A DNA stretch of 43,061 bases. It comes from Klebsiella pneumoniae. GTDB lineage: Bacteria; Desulfobacterota; Binatia; Bin18. Shown here piece by piece: positions 8,657 through 16,833 of this stretch; position 1 is the first letter of the stretch, and each line of letters starts with the position of its first letter. The notes beneath the pieces are model-generated. The model saw nothing but the letters and a program-made list of their open reading frames with translations. It made no database searches and was not told the DNA's origin. Where the stretch lies: positions 1 through 43,061 of the forward strand of contig CAMBFS010000008.1 of the NCBI GenBank assembly GCA_945865755.1. The letters are read 5' to 3'. Both the position numbers and the translations under genes were made by a program.

Positions 8657-9916
8657 TCATAGCCCGAAAAGCATCCGCGCCGGGTCTTCCACGCAGTCCT
8701 TGATCCGTCGCAGAAACAACACCGCCTCACGTCCATCGACAATCCGGTGGTCATACGAGAGCGCGACGTACATCATGGGGCGCACCACGATCTCATCGTT
8801 CGGACCAACCACGATCGGGCGTTTCTCCGTCTTGTGCATCCCTAAAATGCCGCTTTGGGGGGGATTGAGAATTGGGGTGGACATCAATGAGCCGTAGACC
8901 CCACCGTTACTAATGGTGAAGGTCCCGCCCGTGAGTTCGTCCACTTTTATTTTCCCAGTCCGCGCCCGTTGGCCTAAGTCAGCCAGTTCGAGTTCGATCG
9001 CGGCGAAGCTTTTGGCGTCCACATCGCGAATGACCGGCACGAGCAATCCCTGTTCGGTGCCTACGGCGATGCCTAAGTCGTAGTAGTTTTTATAGACAAT
9101 GTCGTCACCACGAATCTCGGCATTGATGGCAGGAAAGGCACGTAGTGCCTCCACACTCGCTTTGGCGAAAATCGACATGAAGCCGAGCGCGATTCCGTAG
9201 CGCTCCTTGAAGGTGTCGTTATATTTCGCGCGCAGCGCGATCGTCGCGCTCATGTCAATCTCGTTAAACGTTGTCAAAATGGCCGCGGCGTTCTGTACCT
9301 GCTTGAGGCGTTCGGCGATCCGGCGACGGATCCGACTCATGGGTTCAATACGTTCACGCGGAACGACGCCAGCCGGACGAGTGAGACTCACTGGTTGAGG
9401 AGGGGGTGATGGGCGAGTTGGCGCGGGCGATACGGATTGCGCTCGGGCAACAGTGTGAGTCCCAACAGCTTGTGGTTCGAGATGTTGGAGGACATCGCCT
9501 TTCGTCAGTCGTCCGCCACGGCCGGTGGCCGGAATGTCTGTTGGCCGTAGGGCATGTTCTTCAACGAGACGACGCACCGCCGGGCTTAATGGGGCTACTC
9601 CCTCCACGGCAGAGGCGGATGAAGCAGGAGGTATGACCGTTGTTGCTGACGGTGGTGGCGCGCCACGTGGTGCCGCGGCACCGGGAGTCACGCGAGCGAT
9701 CACGTCACCAATTTGGACTTTTTCACCTGCACTCGTGAGAATCTCACTGAGCACCCCGGTCTCCGGCGCGACGAGTTCCATCGTGGCTTTATCGGTTTCG
9801 ATTTCGACGAGAATCTCATCACGTTCAACGGCTTCCCCAGCACTCTTGAGCCAGCGCAAAATCGTCGCTTCGGTAATCGACTCCCCGAGTTCGGGAATCA
9901 CAATGTCAACGGTCAT
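8657..9916 (-). CDS. sucB: dihydrolipoyllysine succinyltransferase, OGDH E2
   Basis: The E2 core of the 2-oxoglutarate dehydrogenase complex, 419 residues. Domain order is a lipoyl domain (1-75, lipoylated Lys43 in EIETDKATMELV), a Pro/Ala linker, a peripheral-subunit-binding domain (LSPAVRRLVEEHALRPTDI), a second linker, and the catalytic domain with the DHRIVDGREAV motif near the C terminus. The start is the ATG at 9916 because it overlaps the sucA stop as ATGA (9913-9916), indicating translational coupling; the open frame extends further upstream only as a shadow of sucA. It transfers succinyl groups to CoA. Confidence 0.95.
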   Translation of the reverse strand: MTVDIVIPELGESITEATILRWLKSAGEAVERDEILVEIETDKATMELVAPETGVLSEILTSAGEKVQIGDVIARVTPGAAAPRGAPPPSATTVIPPASSASAVEGVAPLSPAVRRLVEEHALRPTDIPATGRGGRLTKGDVLQHLEPQAVGTHTVARAQSVSPAPTRPSPPPQPVSLTRPAGVVPRERIEPMSRIRRRIAERLKQVQNAAAILTTFNEIDMSATIALRAKYNDTFKERYGIALGFMSIFAKASVEALRAFPAINAEIRGDDIVYKNYYDLGIAVGTEQGLLVPVIRDVDAKSFAAIELELADLGQRARTGKIKVDELTGGTFTISNGGVYGSLMSTPILNPPQSGILGMHKTEKRPIVVGPNDEIVVRPMMYVALSYDHRIVDGREAVLFLRRIKDCVEDPARMLFGL

Positions 9917-12735
9917 GGGCACCCCTTCCCCGTCAACGCCAGGTCGATCAGCGCGGATTGTTCTTGCTGATGCACTTTCTGGAAGCCGACCGCGGGACTC
10001 GCTTGCGGATTGCGGCCCGCATAGCGCAATGTCTGTTTCTCTTGCAGCAGAGACGGCAGATGTTCGTGGATGAATGTCCACGCTCCCATGTTGCGTGGCT
10101 CTTCTTGCACCCACACCACATCGTGGGCTTGTGCATACCGGGTAAATGTCTCTTGGAGCTGTTTGACTGGGAAAGGATACAGTTGTTCAAGGCGCACGAT
10201 GGCGACATCGTGCCGCTGGCGCCGTTCGCGTTCCGCGAGCAGGTCGTAATAGACCTTCCCACTACAGCACAACACGTGAGTCACTTTCGCGGTGTCAACC
10301 GTGACCGTGCTTGGCGGAGCGAACCGCTCATCCAGCACCTCATGGAATCTTCCGTCCGTGAAATCAACAACCGGAGAAACCGCGAGTTTATGACGCAGGA
10401 GACTTTTGGGCGTCATCACCACGAGCGGCTTACGAAAATCTCGTTTCATCTGGCGGCGCAAGAGGTGGAAAATCTGCGCTGGCGTCGTACAGTTCGCGAC
10501 CTGCATGTTGTCTTCGGCGCACAACTGAAGATAGCGTTCCACGCGTGCACTGGAATGTTCGGGGCCTTGCCCCTCATACCCGTGGGGCAGCAACAGCACC
10601 AATCCACTCATGCGTTGCCACTTTGATTCGGCGCAAGACAAAAACTGGTCGATAATAATCTGCGCGCCATTGGCGAAGTCCCCAAACTGCGCCTCCCATA
10701 TCACCAATGCTTCGGGGCTATCGAGACTGTAGCCGAAGTCAAACCCCATAACCGCGTATTCCGATAACGGACTGTTAAAGGCGGAAAACGGAGCTTGCCC
10801 TTCGCGCAGATTACTTAATGGTGAGTACCGCAACCCCGTATCATAATCGACTAACACGGCGTGCCGGTGACTGAAGGTTCCGCGCTCAACATCTTGTCCA
10901 CTCAAGCGCACGGGAATCCCTTCACAGACGAGGGTTCCGTAGGCCAAGAGTTCCGCCAATCCCCAATCAATGGTCCCATTGGTCAACACCGCCTCGGTCC
11001 GTGCCTGCACCAGTTTTTCCATTTTTGGATTCAAGGTGAAATCTTCCGGCATCGCGGAGAGCCGCCGTGCCACTGTCTCAAGGAGATCACGCCGCACCCG
11101 CGTATCGACCTGGCACGCGTGACTCCGCGTGAAGCCGCGCCACACGCCTCCAAGGGTCTCGGAGGGCGCATGATGCGGGGAGCTTTTCACGGTATCGCGC
11201 GCTTCTTGTAAGCGTTGGCGAAACGAGCGTTCGATCGTTGTGACCTCTTCCGCGGTCAGCACATTTTGGTCGAGCAATTTCTCTCGGTACAACCATGCGA
11301 CATGCGGATGATCCTTAATCGCGCGGTACATACGTGGTTGTGTGAAACTGGGCTCATCGCCTTCGTTGTGTCCGTAGCGGCGATAACAGAACATATCGAT
11401 GACCACGTCACGCTTGAACGTTTGGCGATAATCAAGGGCGAGCAATGCCACACGAATCACCGCTTCGGGATCGTCGCCATTGACGTGGAAAATCGGCGCT
11501 TGCAGGGACTTCGCGATATCGGTGGTGTAGGGGCCCGAATAGCCATCTTCGGGATCGGTGGTGAAGCCAATTTGGTTGTTGATGATGATGTGCATCGTGC
11601 CGCCCGTGGTGTAGCCACGGAGCTGTGAGAGATTGAGAGTTTCACTCACCACCCCTTGTCCGGCGAATGCCGCGTTGCCATGTAATAACAGAGGGACGAT
11701 GCGTGTCCGTTGGTGATCCGCGCAGCGATCCTGCTTCGCCCGTACCCGGCCTTCGACCACCGGGTCCACTGCTTCCAGGTGGCTAGGATTCGCGGTCAGG
11801 GTCAGATGAATCGATTTGCCATTGCGCGTGGCATGATCGGCGGAGAACCCCAGATGATATTTGACATCGCCGCTCCCCATCATGGTGCTGGGGTCAACAT
11901 TGCCCTCGAATTCGGAAAAGATTTTTTCGTAGGATTTGCCAAGGATGTTGACGAGCATATTGAGCCGGCCGCGGTGGGGCATGCCAATGACGATCTCTTC
12001 AACCCCTTGGGTCGCGGCATGTTCGATCAGCTCATCAACGAGTGGCACGATGGCCTCGGCGCCTTCCAGAGAGAAGCGTTTATGGCCAACAAATTTGGTA
12101 TGGAGAAAAGTCTCAAAGGCTTCGGCGGCGTAGAGTTTTTCTAGAATGCAACGCTTCGCATCCCCAGTGAACACCAGATGTTTGCGCTTATCCTCAATGC
12201 GTTCTTGTATCCATCGTCGTTGTTCGGGGTCTTGGATGTGCATGTACTCCACCCCGACCGTGCCACAGTAGGCTTCGCGGAGTGTGGAGAGAATGCCGCG
12301 CAACGTGAGCGCGGGCATGCCAAAGAGGCGGGCGATGCTGAATTCCTTGTCTAAATCCTCGATCGTGAATCCATGATAGCTTGCTTCCAGTTCGGGATGG
12401 GAGCGTTTCGGCATGATGCCGAGTGGGTCGAGTGTGGCATGCAAATGGCCACGCTCTCGATAGGCATCAATCAACTGGATCACCCGAGCGTGTCGTTCGA
12501 TAGCAACGGCGGTGGTCTTATCGTCAGCTTTCGCATGGGACGGTATCGACACCGCCCCGTTGGCGAGATGGGCAAAGTATTCTCGCCACTCCTCGTCCAC
12601 AGTCTCGGGATTCGCCAGATATTGCTGGTACAGCTCTTCAACAAACGGGGCATTCTCATTGAGCACCGCGAGCCCAGCGAAAGTGTGGCTGTGCCCAGTA
12701 CCCGTATCTGCCGCAACGGATTCCATCGTGTTCAT
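9913..12735 (-). CDS. sucA: 2-oxoglutarate dehydrogenase E1 component
   Basis: A 940-residue thiamine-diphosphate E1 that decarboxylates 2-oxoglutarate in the TCA cycle. Seen are the N-terminal E2-binding segment (FVEELYQQYLANPETVDEEWREYF), VEYMHIQDPEQRRWIQ, IGMPHRGRLNMLVNILGK, GSGDVKYHLG, the ThDP/Mg region VNGDDPEAVIRVALLALDY, and the C-terminal LLPHGYEGQGPEHSSARVER. The usual HGDAA motif reads HGNAAFAGQGV, an Asp to Asn change worth noting. GGAG lies 9 nt before the ATG, which begins 3 nt after the stop of the RidA-like gene. It overlaps sucB by 4 nt. Length and motifs match the family, so it is probably functional. Confidence 0.96.
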   Translation of the reverse strand: MNTMESVAADTGTGHSHTFAGLAVLNENAPFVEELYQQYLANPETVDEEWREYFAHLANGAVSIPSHAKADDKTTAVAIERHARVIQLIDAYRERGHLHATLDPLGIMPKRSHPELEASYHGFTIEDLDKEFSIARLFGMPALTLRGILSTLREAYCGTVGVEYMHIQDPEQRRWIQERIEDKRKHLVFTGDAKRCILEKLYAAEAFETFLHTKFVGHKRFSLEGAEAIVPLVDELIEHAATQGVEEIVIGMPHRGRLNMLVNILGKSYEKIFSEFEGNVDPSTMMGSGDVKYHLGFSADHATRNGKSIHLTLTANPSHLEAVDPVVEGRVRAKQDRCADHQRTRIVPLLLHGNAAFAGQGVVSETLNLSQLRGYTTGGTMHIIINNQIGFTTDPEDGYSGPYTTDIAKSLQAPIFHVNGDDPEAVIRVALLALDYRQTFKRDVVIDMFCYRRYGHNEGDEPSFTQPRMYRAIKDHPHVAWLYREKLLDQNVLTAEEVTTIERSFRQRLQEARDTVKSSPHHAPSETLGGVWRGFTRSHACQVDTRVRRDLLETVARRLSAMPEDFTLNPKMEKLVQARTEAVLTNGTIDWGLAELLAYGTLVCEGIPVRLSGQDVERGTFSHRHAVLVDYDTGLRYSPLSNLREGQAPFSAFNSPLSEYAVMGFDFGYSLDSPEALVIWEAQFGDFANGAQIIIDQFLSCAESKWQRMSGLVLLLPHGYEGQGPEHSSARVERYLQLCAEDNMQVANCTTPAQIFHLLRRQMKRDFRKPLVVMTPKSLLRHKLAVSPVVDFTDGRFHEVLDERFAPPSTVTVDTAKVTHVLCCSGKVYYDLLAERERRQRHDVAIVRLEQLYPFPVKQLQETFTRYAQAHDVVWVQEEPRNMGAWTFIHEHLPSLLQEKQTLRYAGRNPQASPAVGFQKVHQQEQSALIDLALTGKGCP

Positions 12736-12738
12736 TCT

Positions 12739-13209
12739 TCAGTCTCCGACCTCCACCACCATTTCGATCTCGACCGCGATACCAAAAGGGAGTTGATACA
12801 TGCCAACCGCGGAACGAGCGTGTCGCCCACGTTCTCCGTAGAGGTCCACTAAGAGATCGGATGCCCCGTTGATAACTTTAGGCTGATCGGGGAAATCCTC
12901 GGTGCAATTCACAAACCCCAGGAGTTTGACCACCCGTCGGACCTTGTCGAGGTCGCCGATCTCGCCCTTGATTGATTGCAGGATATTGAGCATCACGACC
13001 TTCGCCGCGTCATATCCTTGCTCTACTGTTAAATCGCGCCCGACTTTTCCGCGAATATAGTGGACCTTGCCATCTTGGACGGTCACCGGCCCGTGTCCGG
13101 AGATAAACAGTAGATTGCCGGTCCGCACCACAGGGACGTAATTCGCGACGGGCGTGGGCGCGACTGGCAGTGATAATCCCAGGACGGCGAGTTTTTTTTC
13201 AACTTCCAT
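12739..13209 (-). CDS. RidA-family (YjgF/UK114-like) protein
   Basis: A 156-residue member of the RidA superfamily with the typical start LGLSLPVAPTPVANYVPVVRTGNLLFISGHGP and the later segment NGASDLLVDLYGERGRHARSAVGM. Canonical RidA hydrolyses reactive enamines/imines made by PLP enzymes; this longer version may belong to another Rid subgroup with unproven activity. AAGGAG lies 7 nt before the ATG. Its stop is 3 nt ahead of sucA, so it is the first gene of the suc operon, an unusual partner for OGDH. Confidence 0.85.
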   Translation of the reverse strand: MEVEKKLAVLGLSLPVAPTPVANYVPVVRTGNLLFISGHGPVTVQDGKVHYIRGKVGRDLTVEQGYDAAKVVMLNILQSIKGEIGDLDKVRRVVKLLGFVNCTEDFPDQPKVINGASDLLVDLYGERGRHARSAVGMYQLPFGIAVEIEMVVEVGD

Positions 13210-13248
13210 GAATATTCTCCTTCAATAGAGAAAGCTCTGAGCGGTCGT

Positions 13249-13298
13249 CAGTTGTCAGTCATCAGTAATCCCTTTCCGTTCCTGACTGCTGACAACTG
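13249..13298. repeat. heptamer-repeat inverted pair upstream of the RidA-like gene
   Basis: CAGTTGTCAG (13249-13258) and CTGACAACTG (13289-13298) are complementary. Each arm continues as 7-bp steps (GTCAGTT, GTCAGTC, ATCAGTA; GACTGCT, GACAACT, GATAACT). The same core reappears at 13677-13690. Confidence 0.65.
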
Positions 13299-13309
13299 AT
13301 AACTGCTTC

Positions 13310-13396
13310 CTATTTGGCGTGCCGTACCGCGTCCAGCGCCAGATACGTGAGAAAGCCAGCAGCCATTATCAGCACAAGGGCCATTACCGCTTCCAT
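13310..13396 (-). CDS. 28-residue single-span membrane peptide
   Basis: The ATG at 13396 opens a 28-codon frame ending TAG at 13310. The peptide is MEAVMALVLIMAAGFLTYLA followed by LDAVRHAK. It has one hydrophobic helix (about 4-20) and a positively charged C terminus (RHAK), as in small inner-membrane proteins. It begins 2 nt after the TAA of the two-TM gene upstream, with AAAGAGG 8 nt before the ATG, so the two are probably co-translated. The function is unknown. It is short, and the main support is the operon spacing, ribosome site and TM character rather than homology. Confidence 0.5.
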   Translation of the reverse strand: MEAVMALVLIMAAGFLTYLALDAVRHAK

Positions 13397-13398
13397 AG

Positions 13399-13626
13399 TT
13401 ACAACCTCTTTACGTCAGCAATTTTGGCTTCAATACGCTGATGGAGCGCAAAGCAGCCAAAGCCGATGGACATCAGCCCCACAAATCCCCCGAAGACAAG
13501 CATCCAGTGAGTCGAACGAAAATTGTCCAACAACCAGCCAATCAGGCTGATCCCGGTGACAATCATAATCCCCAGCCAGAGCTTCAGGTAGGCGATCTCT
13601 TCTTTCAGTCCATCAAGATCAGACAT
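13399..13626 (-). CDS. small two-TM membrane protein with N-terminal coiled coil
   Basis: A 75-residue protein starting MSDLDGLKEEIAYLKLWLGI. A short acidic coiled coil is followed by two hydrophobic helices (about 15-34 and 39-58) and a basic amphipathic tail (HQRIEAKIADVKRL). Extension to a TTG at 13668 is possible (89 residues) but adds an unlikely sequence. No enzymatic motif is visible. The 28-residue membrane peptide follows 2 nt downstream, suggesting a two-component membrane complex. Conserved hypothetical proteins of this layout occur in many genomes; I do not know a function. Confidence 0.65.
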   Translation of the reverse strand: MSDLDGLKEEIAYLKLWLGIMIVTGISLIGWLLDNFRSTHWMLVFGGFVGLMSIGFGCFALHQRIEAKIADVKRL

Positions 13627-13676
13627 ATCCACGACACAATAGGTTCGGTGCAAAACTAGCACGCTCAATAAGTTTT

Positions 13677-13716
13677 GACAGTTGACAACTCGCTACTCGC
13701 TGGCGACTGGTAACTT
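13677..13716. repeat. heptamer repeat tract
   Basis: GACAGTT, GACAACT, CGCTACT and CGCTGG... follow one another in 7-bp steps just after the GFA gene stop region. It shares the GACAACT unit with 13291-13297. Confidence 0.5.
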
Positions 13717-14149
13717 ATTCCGGCAGCACGTCGCCCGAACCGCCCATTTCCTTCGGCACATCTTTCATCTTGGGGACTCCGTCCTTAATTTTCAGCACGG
13801 TCTCTTGGTAATGCACGTGAATGCCGGGTTGGAAAGGAAAATTTTCAATGACACCGGCATACACATCAATGAGCCCCATCGGGGGATGGTCGGTGAAGAC
13901 ATGGCCACCACAGGTCTTGCACCATTTGCGGTAGCTTTGCGGGGTTTTATTGTAGGTGCCGATGTTGTCCGCGCCTTTCGTCACCTTGACCGCCGTGGGC
14001 GGCCACAAGGTAAATCCATTGACCGGGCTGGCGGACCACTGGCGGCACGACGCGCAGTGACAATAGCCCATGCCAACGGGGTCGCCGGTCATCGTGAACT
14101 GCACCTCGCCACAAAAGCAGCTTCCGTTATAGGTTTTTGCTTCACTCAT
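13715..14149 (-). CDS. GFA family zinc protein (glutathione-dependent formaldehyde-activating-like)
   Basis: A 144-residue CENP-V/GFA-type protein. The zinc cysteines are in place: C11 and C13 (GSCFCGEVQF), C30, C32 and C35 (CHCASC), C77 and C80 (WCKTCGGHVF). Family members bind two zincs; the founding enzyme was linked to S-hydroxymethylglutathione formation, although for most members the reaction is not proven. GAAGGAG lies 7 nt upstream of the ATG. It is 18 nt downstream of the dioxygenase large-subunit gene on the same strand, so it probably belongs to that operon. Confidence 0.88.
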   Translation of the reverse strand: MSEAKTYNGSCFCGEVQFTMTGDPVGMGYCHCASCRQWSASPVNGFTLWPPTAVKVTKGADNIGTYNKTPQSYRKWCKTCGGHVFTDHPPMGLIDVYAGVIENFPFQPGIHVHYQETVLKIKDGVPKMKDVPKEMGGSGDVLPE

Positions 14150-14167
14150 AGTGTTTCTCCTTCTTTT

Positions 14168-15121
14168 TTACTTCAATGTGACCATCTTATCGGGATCGCC
14201 GGGCACGGCGCCCGAGCGAATCTTCTCCGGCATTTTCGGATCGGCATTCTCCCAGACCAGCAGCATGGAGCGTTCGGGCGCGAACCCTTGGTGCTGGATG
14301 TCCGATGGCATGGCGCACACGTCACCAGGCCGCATGCGCACGTAGGCCATGAGTTCTCCGGTGTTCTGATTACAGACTTCCCAATCAATTTGTCCATTGA
14401 GCTGAATGAACCACTCGACGCGGTCGTTGCCATGCTTCACCGGCAGACGGTGCTCTTCCGTGGTTGGACAAAAGAGGCTGTGTTCCAGAACCGACACAAT
14501 CGACGGATTCCACGTGACATCCGAGCGCGCGAGATAATCGTACAAATTGACCACCGCGAATTTATCCTCATGGCCGGGTTTGATGTGCATCTCGCCTTCC
14601 TTGAACTGCATCCCCTTGAAGCCCTCGTTTATGGGATAGTCCGGCTCCTGACGGTCGGATTGCTTGACGATACGCGTCGTGACGATACGTTTGCGATGAA
14701 TGGCATTGAGATTCGCTTCACGTTTTGGTCCAATCGCGGACCCAGTTTCCCGTGGCGCGGCGAAGGGATCAAAGTCGGCGGGCACCCAGTCTTCGAGCAT
14801 GAGTGTGAAGACACGCTCGACCTCGCCGCGACCTAGTTCCTCCGCGTGCCAGAATCCACCTTCGAGCAGCGCTTTGTGATATTTGCCCGCGAAGACCTCA
14901 ACCGTGCCGTAATGATTGATGGTGCCGAACACATCGTCGAACTTCACCATGCCGTAAAAGAAGGACCAGGCGATGTCGCGTTGGAGCGGCTTGAGGAACG
15001 CGTCAATATCAATCTTATGCGCCATCGCTTTGCCCGCGTACGTCGGAAAGTGAATGTGGGCGAAATAATCATCGCGCACGAAGCGGAATTGTCCGAGTTG
15101 AAATTCCTTGTAGGTGTCCAT
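14168..15121 (-). CDS. hydroquinone 1,2-dioxygenase large subunit-like (PnpD/HapD-like) cupin
   Basis: A 317-residue cupin-type protein. The C-terminal domain has H230, N232 and E236 in KHGNDRVEWF and H277 in DIQHQGF. The family knowledge I rely on, from memory, is that PnpD of the two-subunit hydroquinone dioxygenase binds iron through His256, Asn258, Glu262 and His303. The spacing here (+2, +4, +41) is identical with a constant offset of 26. Size (about 36 kDa) and the small cupin gene directly upstream also fit the alpha2beta2 enzyme. The reaction would be ring cleavage of hydroquinone to 4-hydroxymuconic semialdehyde. The semialdehyde dehydrogenase and maleylacetate reductase expected in that pathway are not in the window, so a related substrate is possible. 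Confidence 0.72.
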   Translation of the reverse strand: MDTYKEFQLGQFRFVRDDYFAHIHFPTYAGKAMAHKIDIDAFLKPLQRDIAWSFFYGMVKFDDVFGTINHYGTVEVFAGKYHKALLEGGFWHAEELGRGEVERVFTLMLEDWVPADFDPFAAPRETGSAIGPKREANLNAIHRKRIVTTRIVKQSDRQEPDYPINEGFKGMQFKEGEMHIKPGHEDKFAVVNLYDYLARSDVTWNPSIVSVLEHSLFCPTTEEHRLPVKHGNDRVEWFIQLNGQIDWEVCNQNTGELMAYVRMRPGDVCAMPSDIQHQGFAPERSMLLVWENADPKMPEKIRSGAVPGDPDKMVTLK

Positions 15122-15181
15122 GCTGTTCTCCCTCTTTCTTTCCAGTCCCTATCCCCTAACCCCCAAAACCTAGCCCCACGT

Positions 15182-15676
15182 TCACGACCATCCATCACAA
15201 ATCTTGTCCCATGCCAGCACCGTCTCTTCACTCTGCTTGCCTTGTTGCAAGAGCAATGAGCGACGGCTCGCGCTCAAGCGATAGGCCATGCCTTTGGGTA
15301 AAAGGGCGAGGTTCCCTTCGCGGATGATGATGTAGCCCATCTCTTCGCCGGGGACCTCAGAATGCGCGCCAGCCGACAGTTCAACACGGGGCGCGATGAA
15401 ATCCACTCGGACTTCCCCCTCCAGACAGACCAGGAACTCATCATGCGGATGCAAGCGCCACGTCGGCATTACCCCTTCGGCGGCAATGCACTCGACCACA
15501 TAGGAGCCGTTCTTGGCCACCGCGATCTTCTCGTAGGGTTTTGCCCGTGCGCCGACTTCATAGACATTGGAGTACACGTAGCGCTTGATGTTCTCGCGCG
15601 GGTCAACAATATCGACTCCGCCCTTCCTGTAGGAGGCCATGCTCGCGGACAATGGGGTATCCTTGGTCGGTTTCAT
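15182..15676 (-). CDS. hydroquinone 1,2-dioxygenase small subunit-like (PnpC/HapC-like) cupin
   Basis: A 164-residue single-cupin protein (about 18 kDa). The core has RLHPHDEFLVCLEGEVRVDF, then GYIIIREGNLALLPKGMAYR, a standard cupin strand order. Its size and its place 60 nt before the larger metal-binding cupin match the alpha subunit of two-subunit hydroquinone dioxygenases. On its own it could be called only a cupin-domain protein. It overlaps the upstream membrane-protein gene by the 4-nt ATGA (15673-15676), implying translational coupling. Confidence 0.65.
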   Translation of the reverse strand: MKPTKDTPLSASMASYRKGGVDIVDPRENIKRYVYSNVYEVGARAKPYEKIAVAKNGSYVVECIAAEGVMPTWRLHPHDEFLVCLEGEVRVDFIAPRVELSAGAHSEVPGEEMGYIIIREGNLALLPKGMAYRLSASRRSLLLQQGKQSEETVLAWDKICDGWS

Positions 15677-15957
15677 TTTCTTGCCTCTGGCGCTGGAGAT
15701 GGTGGATCCTGCGTCGCGTCAATGCCTTGGCGAATAAAGAAATTGACAATAGGGGCGAACGGACTCTGCTCGTAGCGTTTGGTGATCTCCGGCAACAGCA
15801 CGGTCAGAAAAATGACGACGAATCCCAACAGGAACAGAAATCGCGAAATTTTGCTGACCGCGACGACCAACGCCAAGCTCAGCCCGATGATAATCAGTTG
15901 AATCTTCGAGAGCGCGAGTAAGTGCTCCCACACAGCATAGACGGAATCTGCACTCAT
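15673..15957 (-). CDS. small two-TM membrane protein
   Basis: A 94-residue protein with two hydrophobic helices (about 17-35, IQLIIIGLSLALVVAVS, and 37-55, SRFLFLLGFVVIFLTVLL). A cytosolic or periplasmic tail ends in a Pro/Ala-rich stretch. No known family is recognised. It is translationally coupled to the small cupin subunit and lies 18 nt after the NnrU-like gene, so it belongs to the same transcript. It may be a membrane anchor or transport helper for the dioxygenase set; this is inference only. Confidence 0.6.
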   Translation of the reverse strand: MSADSVYAVWEHLLALSKIQLIIIGLSLALVVAVSKISRFLFLLGFVVIFLTVLLPEITKRYEQSPFAPIVNFFIRQGIDATQDPPSPAPEARK

Positions 15958-15974
15958 GGCGGCTTTTTAGCCTG

Positions 15975-16679
15975 TTAGAGCGACATCAGCACCCCCCCGA
16001 AGATGACGGGGTGGTATGCGCGGATGAGGTAAAAGAGCAGGAGCGCGAGCGCGATCACTCCCCACGAGAGTTCATGTAAGGGCATGGGCTGTTTCTTTTT
16101 CATAATCGCGGCAAACGGCACGAACGAAGTGGCCGCTATGAACTCGGCATAGCCGGGCACATCGGCGCGCTTGCGTGAATCTTGATGCGTCGCGCCCAGC
16201 CATGAAAACACACTGAGCCCACCAAAAAAGACGAGGTCGGTGAGGCCGCCATTGACCAGACAGTGTGCGATGCCAAAGAGCCAAAAGGCCGCGAACGACG
16301 GATGGCGGGTAATGCGCGTGACACCATACGGTTCTGGAGTCCCACCCGCCGGCATCAGTGAACTTGGTGGGCGAGCGACCAACCCGCTCACGAGGAGGAT
16401 AAAGGCAAAGGCCATCAGCACGATATTGAGGTCACGCACGATCAGATAGAGGAAACTACCACCGAAGGTTTGCCACAACTGTAAACCCGCATCTTTGTGG
16501 TGCGCATACGAGTGGGCGAGGAAGAAGAAGGTGAGGAGTGCCACCAGGGAATAGACGACGAGGAACCCACGTTCGCCCAATCTGGCGACGAGCTTTGGTC
16601 GCCACCGGGTTGAGGACATGGCGACATGCGACCCACCGAAGAGGATCCACCAGAATAATAGTATTAACGCGGCTGTCAT
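15975..16679 (-). CDS. NnrU family membrane protein
   Basis: A 234-residue integral membrane protein with about six TM helices. NnrU-family marks are the N-terminal FGGSHVAMSSTRWRPKLV, VVYSLVALLTFFFLAHSYA, the TRITRHPSFAAFWLFGIAH segment, and FFGGLSVFSWLGATHQDSRK. The HP/His-rich central motif resembles isoprenylcysteine methyltransferase-like membrane enzymes. NnrU was first described near denitrification genes and its activity is not established; no denitrification gene is nearby here. It is probably the first gene of the operon running into the dioxygenase and GFA genes. Confidence 0.8.
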   Translation of the reverse strand: MTAALILLFWWILFGGSHVAMSSTRWRPKLVARLGERGFLVVYSLVALLTFFFLAHSYAHHKDAGLQLWQTFGGSFLYLIVRDLNIVLMAFAFILLVSGLVARPPSSLMPAGGTPEPYGVTRITRHPSFAAFWLFGIAHCLVNGGLTDLVFFGGLSVFSWLGATHQDSRKRADVPGYAEFIAATSFVPFAAIMKKKQPMPLHELSWGVIALALLLFYLIRAYHPVIFGGVLMSL

Positions 16680-16723
16680 AACTTGTTGCTCCTTGCCGTT
16701 GCTTGCGGACGGGAATCGGGAGA

Positions 16724-16812
16724 CGGAGAATCGGAGAATCGGGGAAATGGGAAATTTGAAAAGAAAAAAATTCCTCTTTACGTCTCCGATTCCCCCACTC
16801 TCCGATTCTCCG
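16724..16812. repeat. octamer-repeat hairpin
   Basis: CGGAGAATCGGAGA (16724-16737) is complementary to TCTCCGATTCTCCG (16799-16812). The arms are built from GGAGAATC-type 8-bp units, with an A-rich loop that includes an A7 run. It sits between the SDR and NnrU genes and probably serves as a terminator or mRNA end for the SDR transcript. Confidence 0.7.
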
Positions 16813-16833
16813 TTTCGTCCTTAACGTCCCCCG

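Noticed and set aside
13682-14836. 384-codon plus-strand ORF opposite the GFA and dioxygenase genes
   Set aside because: Spans two well-supported minus-strand genes and their spacer; no recognisable domain.
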